This document shows positions 19,601 to 32,807 of a DNA stretch of 64,000 nucleotides, one piece after another. Position 1 is the first letter of the stretch, and every line of letters begins with the position of its first letter. A model generated the notes under the pieces. The model saw only the letters and a list, made by a program, of their open reading frames with translations. It ran no database searches and was not told the DNA's origin. Where the stretch lies: positions 1,178,001 through 1,242,000 of the forward strand of contig NZ_CP049934.1 in assembly GCF_011382965.1 (NCBI RefSeq). The letters run 5' to 3'. This DNA is from Leucobacter insecticola (GTDB lineage Bacteria; Actinomycetota; Actinomycetes; Actinomycetales; Microbacteriaceae). The position numbers and the translations under genes were made by a program.

Positions 19601-21722
19601 CCTTGGAGTGACGGTCACCGACTCGGATACCGCTTCGGTAACCGTCGGCGCGAAGCCGTTCTCGAATGTGGGAATCGTGAAGCAGGTGTGTGACGCAACC
19701 GAGAACACCTGTGATGTGAACGCAGCCGACGATGCGTCCGAGTGGGCCACTTCTGCCTCGTTGCCTTTCGAGGGCACCGCAAAATGGCGGGTGATTGTGC
19801 AGAACCTTGGCTACACGACACTGACGAACGTCGTCGTGCAAGACGCGGCGAACACTGCGTGCGCGGCCACGATCGACACGCTGGCGCCGTTGGCCTTCCA
19901 AAGGTTGGGTTGCGAGAACGCGGACCTTGCGGCCTCGATGACCAATACGGCGACCGTGACAGCGACCCCGCCCTACGGTGATCCCGCGCTGACCGGTAGC
20001 GCTACGGCCACTGCGACGGTTGCTGAGGCAACGCCCGCGGTGACGCTCGTGAAAGAAATCTGCGACGCCGATGACTGCGACCCAGACGCCCCGATCGGTT
20101 CCGACGGTTGGTCGGATACCTCGACCAAACCGTATTTCGACTCGGCAACCTGGCGTCTGACGGCGAAGAACACCGGCGAATCGGATCTTGCCTCGGTATC
20201 TATCTCTGACCCGCTTGTGAGCGGGTGCGCCCTCGACCCCACTCAGACGCTCGCGCGCGGTGCCAGCATCAGCGTGACCTGTGACTCAGACGAACTGACC
20301 GCTTCGTTTACAAACGAAGCGAGTGTTAGCGCGACCGATGTGAACGGCGCGACCGCGAGCGATACCGCCTCCGCGGATGTTGTGGTGGAGGAAAAGCCGA
20401 CCTCCGGTGTCGAGCTGGTGATCGAATCGTGCAACCCGGCCGTCGGATCCTGCGATCCCGATGCGCCTGTTGGCGAGAGCGGCTGGAGTTCCAGCACAAC
20501 CGTGCCGTTCGAGGGTGACGGAGTGTGGCGTGTCACTGTGAAGAACACGGGCGACACGGAGCTCAGCAAAGTGGTTGTTGAGAACCCCGCTTACCCAGAC
20601 TGCGCGTTCACTCTGCCGACGCTTGCCGCGGGTGCTTCGGGCTCCCAGCTGTGCACCGTCGAAGCCGTTGACGGCACGGTAACGAGCACGGCGACGGTGA
20701 CTGCGACACCGCCGTATGGCGACGCAGATCTGACCGATGAGAGCACGGCCGATATCGTTTCGGTTGATCCGCTGGTGCAGATTGGCGTCGAGAAAGAGGT
20801 CTGCTCCACGGGCAACGACTGCGACCCCAATGCTGAGCCGCTGACCGGTGGCTGGGTAAAGGCGGCGGCGTTGGAACCGGGAAGCGAACCCTTCTGGCGG
20901 ATCATTGTGACCAACGAGGGGCAAGTTCCTCTCACCGATGTCATGGTCGATGATCCCGCGCTGGAAGACTGCGCTGCAACCTTCGCAGAAATGCTGCCCG
21001 GGGAGCGCCAAGTCATTACTTGCACCGGGGCTGCGGCCTTCGAAAGCGCCGGAGGTACTGTGACCGCGACCGGCACCAACCCCCGGGGTGGTGCCACCGC
21101 CACGGTGTCCGCCGACAGTGAGGCGACCGTGACCGTGCGTGACTTCGCCACCGCGGTGACGGTTGTGAAAGAGGCCTGTGTGGTGGCTCCAGGATCCGAC
21201 TGCCTGCAGAATGGCACGGGATGGACCGCCCACGCGAACGGTGCCTTCGGAAGTGAGCTGTGGTGGCGGATTACCGTCACAAACAGCGGCGACACCGATA
21301 TCACTGACGTTGTGGTGACGGATCCGAAGCTGCCCACGGCTGACTTCACCGTTGCGCGCCTGGCTCCGGGGGCCTCGCAGTCGACCGTTGTTTCGGCCGG
21401 GAGCTGGCAGATTCTGGATCCGAACGCGCCAGAGGCGAAGAATACCGCGAGTGTAACTGCGGTGAGCATCACGGGTGAGGATCTCACTGACTCCGCATTT
21501 GCGATCGGCACGGTCGATCCGCAGGGCGCAGACACCGATGGGACCGACGCTTCCGGTAGCGGAGCGGGTGCTGGTGCGGCTGGCGCAGGGCTTGCGCTCA
21601 CGGGCGGTACCTTGCCGGTCATCGCCATCGGGGCTGGTGCCTTGCTCGTGCTAGCTGGTGGTGTGGTGTTCGCCTTGCGGCTGGTACGTCGCCGCCGCGA
21701 CGCGGATCCTGCCGAGGGTTAG
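16662..21722 (+). CDS. Large secreted cell-wall-anchored repeat protein (LAxTG, DUF11-like repeats)
   Basis: A 1686-residue surface protein. The start at 16662 is chosen because GAGGGG precedes it and the next residues form a signal peptide (basic MQKSVRR, a hydrophobic core, then APAALA/EGE). About 870 residues of beta-rich domains follow, with DUF11-like segments such as ITVTNTGQTALTDV. The C-terminal part has six repeats of about 124 residues, beginning near nt 19299, 19663, 20037, 20407, 20779 and 21151, each opening with a VVKEVC-type strand and carrying conserved cysteines suited to disulfides. The end has LALTGG, a hydrophobic helix and an RRRR tail: an LAxTG signal like those used by actinobacterial class E sortases. 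A strong terminator follows. Function unknown; adhesion or a stalk-like role is a guess. Confidence 0.85.
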   Translation: MQKSVRRIGTAIFAALVALTSFFTVAPAALAEGETSTVQMEFGATGLTTQKSGAPFTALFSFSCASPTAASCDDAVITIPWPDDPDPALGGSGIASWTATVNSDVPGLVDAAVEKDTAGRQWVIRVKQPILSDGSAVGIQLTFNSPNVTTPDGFQFPVQPTVSGSNFSAVTAAPALYTVTATPAVRITKTLPSTPTPGGALRWQVFMAEASTGTVGSLGTIPGTRKIVDVLPPEVDFVSLEPAGVPHTYDAATRTLTIETTESTNGSKYYYINARVKDSVADKTPIANTATISYQLVGTGAVESKPSTVTKNVSSTVSVGSLLSKSALGNLPTGLSGSTSLQTGFVTEAVSNKEVRYTLSIKQDDNPIDWSLTDVLPCLTSTVPGGILSSGSASATCSDPAFHVSRIAVGSDPAFPSAPAGTDTGKTLTLLYVDDTSEMKPLLIGQDVLPKAGGQISRITIEGSHEGGNSWANYYVYGTIDASLEGRTEVQQLRNTVWGKAAYAGTPMPVSYGNGSSVTGYILRGYTAAAVTAAPTVSTTPTGGAVSMGITSGFVTSDPALEGKARTVWVLPEGPFNWSLGTTPIASGNDWQGTGRTFAKLNGAATFSSFRLAGNSGAEAGVYPYDVYTGYEGGTTFQTCGSTPDGAVAAANDIFVDTTGIIGPVGVPTTICHQTGYIVVTGPIPSSTTTKMVRGGEETAWVGSPGTSAVAADGTGSADFKVTWANTGSAALQDVTLYDMLPRIGDTYTVGNQASRGSTMTPSLTAVTVPSGWTVAYSTAANPCRPEVMATNPGCDPTWSTTAPAQLGTVTGLRFTKASSSPVGTVAEFIVSMNAADFTSADKVAWNTVSTRAYVAGTTPTPIAPTEAPKVGFGLVQTPDISVVKEVCTTTTACAEDAAVGGGGWADSATVAYDGTVNWRITVTNTGQTALTDVAISDPLVSDCVATIGDLAVGAHASKTCASTGLRAALTNQATATGVGLGVTVTDSDTASVTVGAKPFSNVGIVKQVCDATENTCDVNAADDASEWATSASLPFEGTAKWRVIVQNLGYTTLTNVVVQDAANTACAATIDTLAPLAFQRLGCENADLAASMTNTATVTATPPYGDPALTGSATATATVAEATPAVTLVKEICDADDCDPDAPIGSDGWSDTSTKPYFDSATWRLTAKNTGESDLASVSISDPLVSGCALDPTQTLARGASISVTCDSDELTASFTNEASVSATDVNGATASDTASADVVVEEKPTSGVELVIESCNPAVGSCDPDAPVGESGWSSSTTVPFEGDGVWRVTVKNTGDTELSKVVVENPAYPDCAFTLPTLAAGASGSQLCTVEAVDGTVTSTATVTATPPYGDADLTDESTADIVSVDPLVQIGVEKEVCSTGNDCDPNAEPLTGGWVKAAALEPGSEPFWRIIVTNEGQVPLTDVMVDDPALEDCAATFAEMLPGERQVITCTGAAAFESAGGTVTATGTNPRGGATATVSADSEATVTVRDFATAVTVVKEACVVAPGSDCLQNGTGWTAHANGAFGSELWWRITVTNSGDTDITDVVVTDPKLPTADFTVARLAPGASQSTVVSAGSWQILDPNAPEAKNTASVTAVSITGEDLTDSAFAIGTVDPQGADTDGTDASGSGAGAGAAGAGLALTGGTLPVIAIGAGALLVLAGGVVFALRLVRRRRDADPAEG

Positions 21723-21733
21723 TAGAGTGGCTG

Positions 21734-21767
21734 TTTGCCCCGGGGTCCGTGAGGACTCCGGGGCAAA
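21734..21767 (+). terminator. Strong hairpin terminator after the surface protein gene
   Basis: Arms 21734-21748 and 21753-21767 form a 15-bp stem with one G-U pair, closed by a GTGA tetraloop, starting 12 nt after the stop codon. There is no long T-run, as is usual in high-GC actinobacteria, but the stem is among the most stable in the window. Confidence 0.8.
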
Positions 21768-21808
21768 GTCATACCCACCCCAAATTTCCGGATCGGCCCA
21801 TCTCGCTC

Positions 21809-21890
21809 ACGAGAAGCCAGTATCTCGACGAGAAGCCACTCTGCAGACGCAGTTTTGATAGCTTCTCGTCGAGATACTGCTTTCTCGTCG
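21809..21890. repeat. Palindromic intergenic element A, 19-nt period
   Basis: ACGAGAAGCCA occurs at 21809-21819 and 21828-21838, 19 nt apart. The inverted form (GCTTCTCGT, CTTTCTCGT) occurs at 21861 and 21880, again 19 nt apart. The inner pair forms an 18-bp perfect inverted repeat (21819-21836 with 21861-21878, loop 24 nt). It lies 86 nt after the surface protein stop, beyond the terminator. Elements with the same layout are at 32694, 36505 and 49196; element B at 36505 also shares sequence. Confidence 0.8.
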
Positions 21891-22498
21891 GGATCATGCA
21901 CGAACAAGGCCTCCTGCGCTACGTAACTTGCCCGCATTCTCTACGGGGATCACCCCTGCGCCTGCGTAGGTTGCCCTGCGCGATTGTGGTGCCAACAAAG
22001 GCGCAGCTATTGCATGCATATCCAAAGCTCCCGAGTTGACCGCTCGGGAGGATGGTTTGGTTTTTGCGCGCGAGATCGTTGAGTTCGTGCGGCCTATGAG
22101 GAGAAGGCGGTTATGGACGGGGATGAAGAGAAGTTCGTGAACACGGCGTGTGCCACTGCTGCAAGCGAGGGCCCATGCACCAGTTCCCTCTCAGTTGTGA
22201 CTCAGCCGGGTTGGTGGTTGATGCCCCGTCCGCGCAGTACTCGGCGACGATTTGCAGCCGGCGCTGGGCGGGTTCACATTGAGCTCCCTTGACGCTGATG
22301 CAACTGCGGTGCACGAGTATGCGGTGACACTTGGCGACATTGGGAAACTGAACCTCCCGTGGCACCATGCGTTCCTTCTGCTCCCGGAATACCTGCCGCG
22401 CCAGGCCTCGCCGCAATACTGCTTCGCGGGAGGCGTGTGCGCTTGCTCTGAGCCTCGCAAACGGCGATGATCAGAGCAACGAAGTAAGGAGTTCTGAG
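21891..22498. other. Intergenic stretch without a recognisable gene
   Basis: About 600 nt between palindromic element A and the decarboxylase gene. Several short reading frames exist on both strands, including one at 22113 of 59 codons preceded by a purine-rich stretch, but none shows a recognisable family, signal peptide or coherent codon bias. It may be a decayed gene or insertion remnant. The last 15 nt contain AAGGAG, the ribosome-binding site of the decarboxylase at 22499. Confidence 0.4.
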
Positions 22499-23892
22499 AT
22501 GGCATCAAGCGACACCGCCGAATCGCCCCACACCCGCATGCACTCGGTGTCTGATGAGACCCGTCGCATCGTTGATCAGGTGCTTGATTATTCCAGGCGC
22601 AGGATCCTGGCCGATAACACTCCGCTCGACCACGCGGCGACGGCGGCAGAACTGAAGCGGATCGCCGGCGTCACCATCAGCGAAGAGGGATCGGGGCTGC
22701 CCGTGCCCTCTCCGTATTCGAGCATGTGCTTGCCCCGGCATGCATCACGACGGATCATCCGCAGTTTCTCTCCTTCATCCCGAGCGCTCCTTCGAAAGCC
22801 GCGGTCGCGTTCGACCTGGTGGTGTCCGCGAGCGCGCTCTACGGCGGATCCTGGCTTGAGGGTGCAGGCGTCGTACACGCCGAGAATGAGGTACTGGCCT
22901 GGCTCGCCGCGGAGTTTGGCTTGCCGCTCGGCGCGGGTGGAGTGTTCGTGCAGGGCGGCACGATCGGCAACCTGTCGGCCCTGGTCGCTGCGAGAGAACA
23001 GGCGCGGGTGCGGCTCGCGGATCGTGACGCACCCTCTGGGCGCTGGGTGATCGTGTGCAGTGCCGAGGCGCACTCCTCGATCGCGGCGGCGGCGCGGGTG
23101 ATGGATGTTGACGTGGTCGCCGTGCAGGTTGCCGAGGACGGGGTGCTGCGGGGCCCCGAGGTGCGTGCGGCGCTCGAGGAGTACGGTGATCGGGTGATCG
23201 CGGTGGTCGCGACGACGGGATCCACTAACTTCGGGATCGTCGACGACGTTGCAGGAATTGCAGCTCTCAAACAGGATCACGACTTCTGGTTGCACATCGA
23301 TGGCGCCTACGGGCTCACGGCGATGCTGTCACCGCTGACCCGGCACCTCTACGCAGGGGTGGAAGCTGCAGATTCTGTGATCGTGGATCCGCACAAGTGG
23401 ATGTTCGCGCCCTACGATGCCTGCGCGCTGATCTACCGGGATCCCGAGACCGGGCGCCGGGCGCACACCCAGCATGCCGAATACCTCGACACCCTCACCG
23501 AGGCCGACGATTGGAGTCCGTCTGACTACGCGGCGCAGCTGACGCGGCGGCCTCGTGGGTTACCGCTGTGGTTTTCGCTCGCGACGTACGGTGCCACAGC
23601 GTATCGAGAGGCGATCGGCCACGCGATTCTGCTCGCCCGCAAGATTGCGGAGGAGATCGAAGCCCGCCCGGGGTTCACGCTGGTGCGGGATCCGCAGCTT
23701 TCGGTCGTGGTGTTTGAGCGGGATGGCTGGGAGCGTGAGGACTACAAACGCTGGTCGGATCAGTTGCTTGCGGATCAGCAGGCTTTTGTGGTGCCGAGCT
23801 CTTACAGGGGTCGTCCCAACGCGCGGTTCGCGATCATTAGCCCTCTGACCACCTTCGAACAGCTGACCGCGATCCTCGACACGATGGCCTGA
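22499..23892 (+). pseudogene. Pyridoxal-dependent (group II) amino acid decarboxylase, broken by a one-base deletion
   Basis: About 465 residues in two frames. The start at 22499 follows AAGGAG at 8 nt. The first frame ends its homologous part at GVTISEEG; the second resumes with RALSVFEHVLAPACITTDHP. One additional G in the GGG at 22687-22689 restores the sequence. The second part is the PLP-binding core, with VQGGTIGNLSAL near residue 150, HIDGAYG (cofactor Asp) and DPHKWMF (PLP lysine). This is the family of aromatic-L-amino-acid, glutamate and 2,4-diaminobutyrate decarboxylases; the substrate is not evident. The gene stands alone. The deletion is more likely a sequencing error than decay, because the rest is intact. 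Confidence 0.8.
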
Positions 23893-23905
23893 GATGCGCG
23901 ACACG

Positions 23906-23939
23906 CCCGGGGAGTCGTGCAGCTTGCGGGCACCCCGGG
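23906..23939 (+). terminator. Weak hairpin after the decarboxylase gene
   Basis: CCCGGGG (23906-23912) and CCCCGGG (23933-23939) form a 7-bp GC stem with a 20-nt loop, 14 nt after the stop. It could end the decarboxylase transcript before the rRNA promoter, but the long loop makes it uncertain. Confidence 0.35.
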
Positions 23940-24094
23940 ATCCGCGTAATGTAATCCCTTGTCAGCGCGAAGGAGCGGGAAGCGAAAGCGGCCCGCTGAT
24001 TCGAATGCGCTCAAGACTTGCCTTCACAGCTCGTAAAACCCGGTCGTAAGATCAGGTCAATTTGCAGCGTGACCGACATTGTTTCGGGAGCGAT

Positions 24095-24123
24095 TTGCAG
24101 GAGCAAAGCGGGTGTGGTAAGTT
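24095..24123 (+). promoter_or_regulatory. rRNA operon promoter (P1 candidate)
   Basis: TTGCAG at 24095-24100 and TAAGTT at 24118-24123 are separated by 17 nt, the optimal spacing for a vegetative sigma factor. They lie about 275 nt before the 16S gene and upstream of the processing stem at 24175, as expected for an rrn promoter. Confidence 0.55.
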
Positions 24124-24174
24124 AGACAGGTTGCTCTTCGGAAGCCCGGTTGGGTGTGTACGGGGGTGTCTGGT

Positions 24175-24198
24175 CCTTGAGAACTCAATAGTGTGCAC
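24175..24198 (+). promoter_or_regulatory. 5' strand of the 16S rRNA processing stem
   Basis: These 24 nt are largely complementary to 26078-26101 in the 16S-23S spacer (18 to 20 pairs with G-U allowed). Such stems loop out 16S rRNA for RNase III-type cleavage of the primary transcript. Confidence 0.6.
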
Positions 24199-24226
24199 TT
24201 GATTGTCAAATGCCAAATTTTATAAT
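24199..24226 (+). promoter_or_regulatory. Second promoter-like sequence in the rRNA leader
   Basis: TTGATT at 24199-24204 and TATAAT at 24221-24226 are 16 nt apart, a near-consensus pair. It lies within the leader, downstream of the 5' processing strand, so it could be a P2 promoter or simply AT-rich leader sequence. Confidence 0.35.
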
Positions 24227-24370
24227 CCCGTCCATCCACATTTTGTGTGGGTGAATGGCGATTCCTTTTGGACAAATATATGAATGAACGTCAGTAATTG
24301 ATGTTTGTTGTTTGTCAGGTTGAACTCGCAGCATTTTCGGCTTATTCCGTCGTGGTGTTGCATGTAATTT

Positions 24371-29414
<5,044 letters not shown>

Positions 29415-29471
29415 ACTTCACCCCACTTGTAGTGGGGAATGTAAGCATAGATTGTTGTGTAACGATGTATT

Positions 29472-29500
29472 CGCGTCCACTTTGTGGTTCTTGACGTACG
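29472..29500 (+). promoter_or_regulatory. 3' strand of the 23S rRNA processing stem
   Basis: The partner of 26184-26212. It lies between the 23S and 5S genes, 57 nt after the 23S end, as expected for the distal arm of the processing stalk. Confidence 0.65.
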
Positions 29501-29537
29501 GGCTTTCCGGCCTGTGGGTCGGGGACATGTCAATAGA

Positions 29538-29655
29538 GTTACGGTGGTTATAGCGTCAGGGAAACGCCCGGTCACATTCCGAACCCGGAAGCTAAGACTG
29601 ACAGCGCCGATGGTACTGCAAGGGGGACCTTGTGGGAGAGTAGGACACCGCCGGA
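29538..29655 (+). rRNA. rrf: 5S ribosomal RNA
   Basis: About 118 nt beginning GTTACGGTGGT and ending near GACACCGCCGGA. The internal CCGAACCCGGAAGCTAAG at about 29579 is the diagnostic 5S loop sequence. The two ends pair as helix I. It is the third gene of the operon, 123 nt after 23S. Confidence 0.96.
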
Positions 29656-29664
29656 CAACCTTTA

Positions 29665-29727
29665 GAAAAGGGGTTGTGTAGTAGATACCATTGCTGGTAC
29701 TTACTGCGCAGCCCCTTTTCGCATTTT
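29665..29727 (+). terminator. rRNA operon terminator
   Basis: GAAAAGGGGTTG near 29665 pairs with CAGCCCCTTTTC ending at 29720. An inner stem around GATACC and GGTAC makes a long hairpin about 10 nt after 5S. It is followed by GCATTTT, the best U-tract in the window. Confidence 0.8.
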
Positions 29728-29768
29728 ACGACCCTTTATCTATACAGCTACAGCTCGGGAGACACCAC

Positions 29769-31631
29769 ATGAACGACCGTCCACAGCGGAACGACCGCTC
29801 AGAACGCGACCCCCGAGACCGAAACGAGCGAGGAGCGCGGAAGAGTTTTGGCGGCGGCGGACGCGGTGATCGGCCGCAGCGCTCGAATGATCGTTATGAT
29901 CGCAACGATCGCGCCCAGCGTTACGACCGTGGCGGCAGACGTGGCGGCCAGGACCGCAACGATCGGCCGCAGCGCTCGTACGACCGCGATGATCGGCCGC
30001 AGCGCTCGTACGACCGCGATGATCGGCCGCAGCGCTCGTACGACCGCGATGATCGGCCGCAGCGCTCGTACGACCGTAACGATCGACCCCAGCGATCTTA
30101 CGACCGTAACGATCGAAGCGACAGGCAGAAGCGGTCTTACGACCGTAACGGCCGCCCGCAGCGTGACGATCGCGGCGGTCAGCGAGATGGATACGAATGG
30201 AATAACCGCCCACCGCGCTCGTCTGATCGCAATAATCGTAGCGGTGGTTCGGCGCGCTCCTACGATCGCAACGATCGGCCGCAGCGTGAGGACCGCGGCG
30301 GTCAGCGCGGCGGGTACGACCGTAGTGATCGGCCTCAGCGCGCTTATGACCGTGACGATCGTCCGAAGCGGTCTTTCGACCGTAACCACGGTAATGACCG
30401 TAACGACCGGCCTCAGCGCTCCTTCGATCGTGACGACCGTCCGAAGCGCTCCTTCGACCGCAGCGACCGCAGCGACCGCAGTGATCGGCCGCACCGCGAG
30501 GGCGGACGCCCGGAGCGCCGTGACGGAGCACGCAACCGGAGCAGCCAAGCCCCCTACGGTCGCGGCGGCACGCGCGGCGGCGGCCGCAGCGACCGCGGCG
30601 GCGCGGCGCGCGAATTCACCGAGGCGGAGCGACTGCAGCACGAACTACGCCCAGTCCGCGCCGAGCATGACGATCCGGTGCTCCCGGAAGAGGTCCAGCC
30701 GCGCGATCTGCACCCCGCAGCGCGCAACGAACTGAAGACCCTGCAGGTTGACGTGCAGGAGCGTGTTGCGAGGCACCTCGCGATGGTCGCGTTCCTTATC
30801 GACGAGGATCCCGAACTCGCTCACCAGCACGCGCTCTCCGCGAGTCGCCGCGCAGGCAGGATCCCGGTGACTCGCGAAACACTCGCGATCACCGCGTACC
30901 GTACGGGCGACTTCGCGCTTGCACTGCGGGAGCTGCGCACCTACCGTCGCCTGAGCGGCCTCGACAACCACGTCGCGTTGATGGTCGACTGCGAGCGCGG
31001 TTTGGGGCGCCCTGAAAAGGGCATCGAGACGGGCCTCGCGGCTGACACCTCAGCGCTCGATACGGAGCAGCGTGTGCACCTCGCGATCGCGATGTCTGGC
31101 GCACGCCTTGACCTCGGACAGACTCAGCAGGCACTCTTCGAGTTGGAGATCCCGGAACTGAACCCCGCGAAGGCGTTCTCCTGGAGTTCTCATCTGTTTG
31201 GTGCCTACTCTGCCGTGCTCGAGGATCTTGGGCGCACGCGGGAGGCCGCCGAGTGGCAGCAGCGTTCTGAGCAAGCCGCAAACGCGGTGCAGGATCACGT
31301 CGGCTCCCTCGACGAACTCGAGGTTTTTGAGATCTTCGAGACTGAGCCGGAGGAGGAGCACGCACCCGCTGATGAGGTGACCGATTCGGAACACGAGGAT
31401 CCTGCGACTCGCGAGCGCTGGCGCGGTGGCGCCAGCGCAGAATTGGGAGAAAGTGATGCTTTCTCCCCCGAAAAATCTGCGCAGGATACCGCCGAAGACT
31501 CGGACGCGGCCCAGTCCATCGAAGACGAGGTCGACGAACTTCTCGCCGAAGCAGGCATCGCCGACAGTGTAGATGCCGATACCGTGCCCACCACCACGGA
31601 GCAGGACGGTAACGAACGGGAGGCGAAGTAG
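29769..31631 (+). CDS. Arg/Asp-rich repeat protein with a C-terminal TPR-like domain
   Basis: A 620-residue protein. The start at 29769 follows GGGAG at a suitable distance; an earlier in-frame ATG lies inside the rRNA terminator and is rejected. Residues 1 to about 285 are disordered and dominated by D, R, Q, S and Y. They include decapeptide units of the DRPQRSYDRD type, encoded by a 30-bp tandem repeat at 29961-30110, and RGG/GGRGD patches. Residues from about 285 to 510 are helical, with TPR-like alternation (ELNPAKAFSWSSHLFGAYS). The end is very acidic. Similar proteins in Microbacteriaceae are often labelled primosomal without evidence. Its composition suggests RNA binding or condensate formation. 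It overlaps the next gene by one base. Confidence 0.75.
   Translation: MNDRPQRNDRSERDPRDRNERGARKSFGGGGRGDRPQRSNDRYDRNDRAQRYDRGGRRGGQDRNDRPQRSYDRDDRPQRSYDRDDRPQRSYDRDDRPQRSYDRNDRPQRSYDRNDRSDRQKRSYDRNGRPQRDDRGGQRDGYEWNNRPPRSSDRNNRSGGSARSYDRNDRPQREDRGGQRGGYDRSDRPQRAYDRDDRPKRSFDRNHGNDRNDRPQRSFDRDDRPKRSFDRSDRSDRSDRPHREGGRPERRDGARNRSSQAPYGRGGTRGGGRSDRGGAAREFTEAERLQHELRPVRAEHDDPVLPEEVQPRDLHPAARNELKTLQVDVQERVARHLAMVAFLIDEDPELAHQHALSASRRAGRIPVTRETLAITAYRTGDFALALRELRTYRRLSGLDNHVALMVDCERGLGRPEKGIETGLAADTSALDTEQRVHLAIAMSGARLDLGQTQQALFELEIPELNPAKAFSWSSHLFGAYSAVLEDLGRTREAAEWQQRSEQAANAVQDHVGSLDELEVFEIFETEPEEEHAPADEVTDSEHEDPATRERWRGGASAELGESDAFSPEKSAQDTAEDSDAAQSIEDEVDELLAEAGIADSVDADTVPTTTEQDGNEREAK
29961..30110 (+). 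repeat. 30-bp tandem repeat, five units, within the Arg/Asp-rich gene
   Basis: Five consecutive 30-bp units encode variants of DRPQRSYDRD. The first three are identical, the fourth differs only in its last bases and the fifth has several changes. The exact period of 10 codons keeps the frame when units are gained or lost, so copy number may vary between strains. Confidence 0.9.
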
Positions 31632-32662
31632 TGGCGCTCTGGAGCAAGAAGCCGCTGTTTGATCCCTCACCCGTGAGTGGGCGCGAACTGCTGCTCGCTG
31701 ACCTCGACGGGGTGGTGTATCGAGGCCCGGGAGCGATCCCGGGCGCCGTCGAGCAGTTGAACCGTTCTGAGGTTCCCGTTGGCTACATCACCAACAACGC
31801 CTCCCGCACCGACCGCGTCGTGGCCGAACAGCTGCAGAGTCTCGGTCTGCGGGCCGAGCCCGCCGACGTGGTGACCTCGCCACAGGCCGCGGTCGCGCTA
31901 CTGGCCAAAACGCTTCCCCAGGGCTCCCTCGTGCTGGTCGTTGGCGGCGACGGGCTGACCGACGAACTCGAAAAGGCTGGGTTTCGGTATACGCGGAGCG
32001 CAGAGGATTCACCCGCCGCGGTGGTGCAAGGCTTCGATCCCGAGGTTGGATGGAAGGACCTGGCGGAGGCCGCGTTCGCGCTAGCCGAGGTGCCGGGTCA
32101 GGATCCGCTGCCCTGGATCGCGACCAACACCGACTGGACGATTCCGGTCGCCCGCGGGCTCGCGCCCGGCAACGGCACGCTCGTTTCGGCAGTGCACACA
32201 GCGGTGCAGCGGCTTCCCGTCTTCGCCGGCAAGCCCGAAACTCCGATTTTTGAGGCCGCGTTTGAACGCTTCGGCACGCGAAACGCGCTCATGATTGGTG
32301 ACCGTCTCGACACCGACATGAAGGGCGCGATCGCCGCGGGGATCCCGTCGCTGCACGTGCTCACCGGGGTGGACCGCCCGAAGCAGCTCGTCGCCGCCTC
32401 CCGCGATATGCAGCCCGACTATATCGTCGCCTCGCTCGCCGAACTGCATGAGCCGTATCCCGCCACCGAGACGCTGCGTGATGGCTCGGTGCAGGTTGGC
32501 AATGCCAGGGTTCGCATGAATGGCCACATTGCGGTTGTTGTTAACGAGGGTGATTCGCCGATCAATCTACTGCGCGCTGGCTGCGCCGCGATCTGGGCCT
32601 CGGGCCTTGCAATCTACGGTCTTGAGGTGCCAGAGATCCTGTACCGGGATCACTGGCGCTGA
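31631..32662 (+). CDS. HAD-superfamily hydrolase, subfamily IIA (NagD/phosphoglycolate phosphatase-like)
   Basis: A 343-residue phosphatase starting with GTG at 31631, which overlaps the preceding stop by one base; GGGAGG lies upstream. Motif I is LLADLDGVVYRG near residue 22 (nucleophile Asp), motif II is YITNNASR near residue 57 and motif IV is MIGDRLDTDMKGA near residue 222, with the lysine in FAGKPETPIF. The type IIA cap lies between motifs II and III. About 60 extra C-terminal residues follow the catalytic core. The gene regularly precedes tlyA in actinobacteria. The substrate is a small phosphorylated metabolite, not identifiable here. Confidence 0.9.
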   Translation: MALWSKKPLFDPSPVSGRELLLADLDGVVYRGPGAIPGAVEQLNRSEVPVGYITNNASRTDRVVAEQLQSLGLRAEPADVVTSPQAAVALLAKTLPQGSLVLVVGGDGLTDELEKAGFRYTRSAEDSPAAVVQGFDPEVGWKDLAEAAFALAEVPGQDPLPWIATNTDWTIPVARGLAPGNGTLVSAVHTAVQRLPVFAGKPETPIFEAAFERFGTRNALMIGDRLDTDMKGAIAAGIPSLHVLTGVDRPKQLVAASRDMQPDYIVASLAELHEPYPATETLRDGSVQVGNARVRMNGHIAVVVNEGDSPINLLRAGCAAIWASGLAIYGLEVPEILYRDHWR

Positions 32663-32693
32663 TCCGCCCCGGATCCCGCCCCCGCCATTCGGT

Positions 32694-32771
32694 GAGTGCC
32701 CACCAATCCCTCGAGTGCCCACCAAGCCTGCACGCGGGTAAGGTGGGCACTCGTCGCTAAGGTGGGCGCTC
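32694..32771. repeat. Palindromic intergenic element C, 19-nt period
   Basis: GAGTGCCCACC occurs at 32694-32704 and 32713-32723, 19 nt apart. GGTGGGCACTC is at 32742-32752 and GGTGGGCGCTC at 32761-32771, again 19 nt apart. The inner and outer copies can pair to form an interrupted hairpin of nearly 80 nt. It lies 32 nt after the HAD gene and 37 nt before the next small gene. The sequence is unrelated to elements A and B but the layout is the same. Confidence 0.8.
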
Positions 32772-32807
32772 ACCGCAGTTGGTAGATTGGATGACTAGGC
32801 TGGGAAC

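Noticed and set aside
22113..22292. A 59-codon frame with a purine-rich upstream stretch
   Set aside because: No family, no coding bias and no supporting neighbour; the upstream GGAG could be chance.
29961..30110. CRISPR array suggested by regular 30-bp repeats
   Set aside because: The units are contiguous without spacers, in frame, and encode the decapeptide repeat of a protein; no cas genes are nearby.
29740..30641. Two long reading frames of 263 and 280 codons on the minus strand opposite the Arg/Asp-rich gene
   Set aside because: They arise from the tandem repeats read in reverse, are made of alternating Arg/Gly/Asp or Val/Thr/Ala runs, and have no ribosome-binding site.
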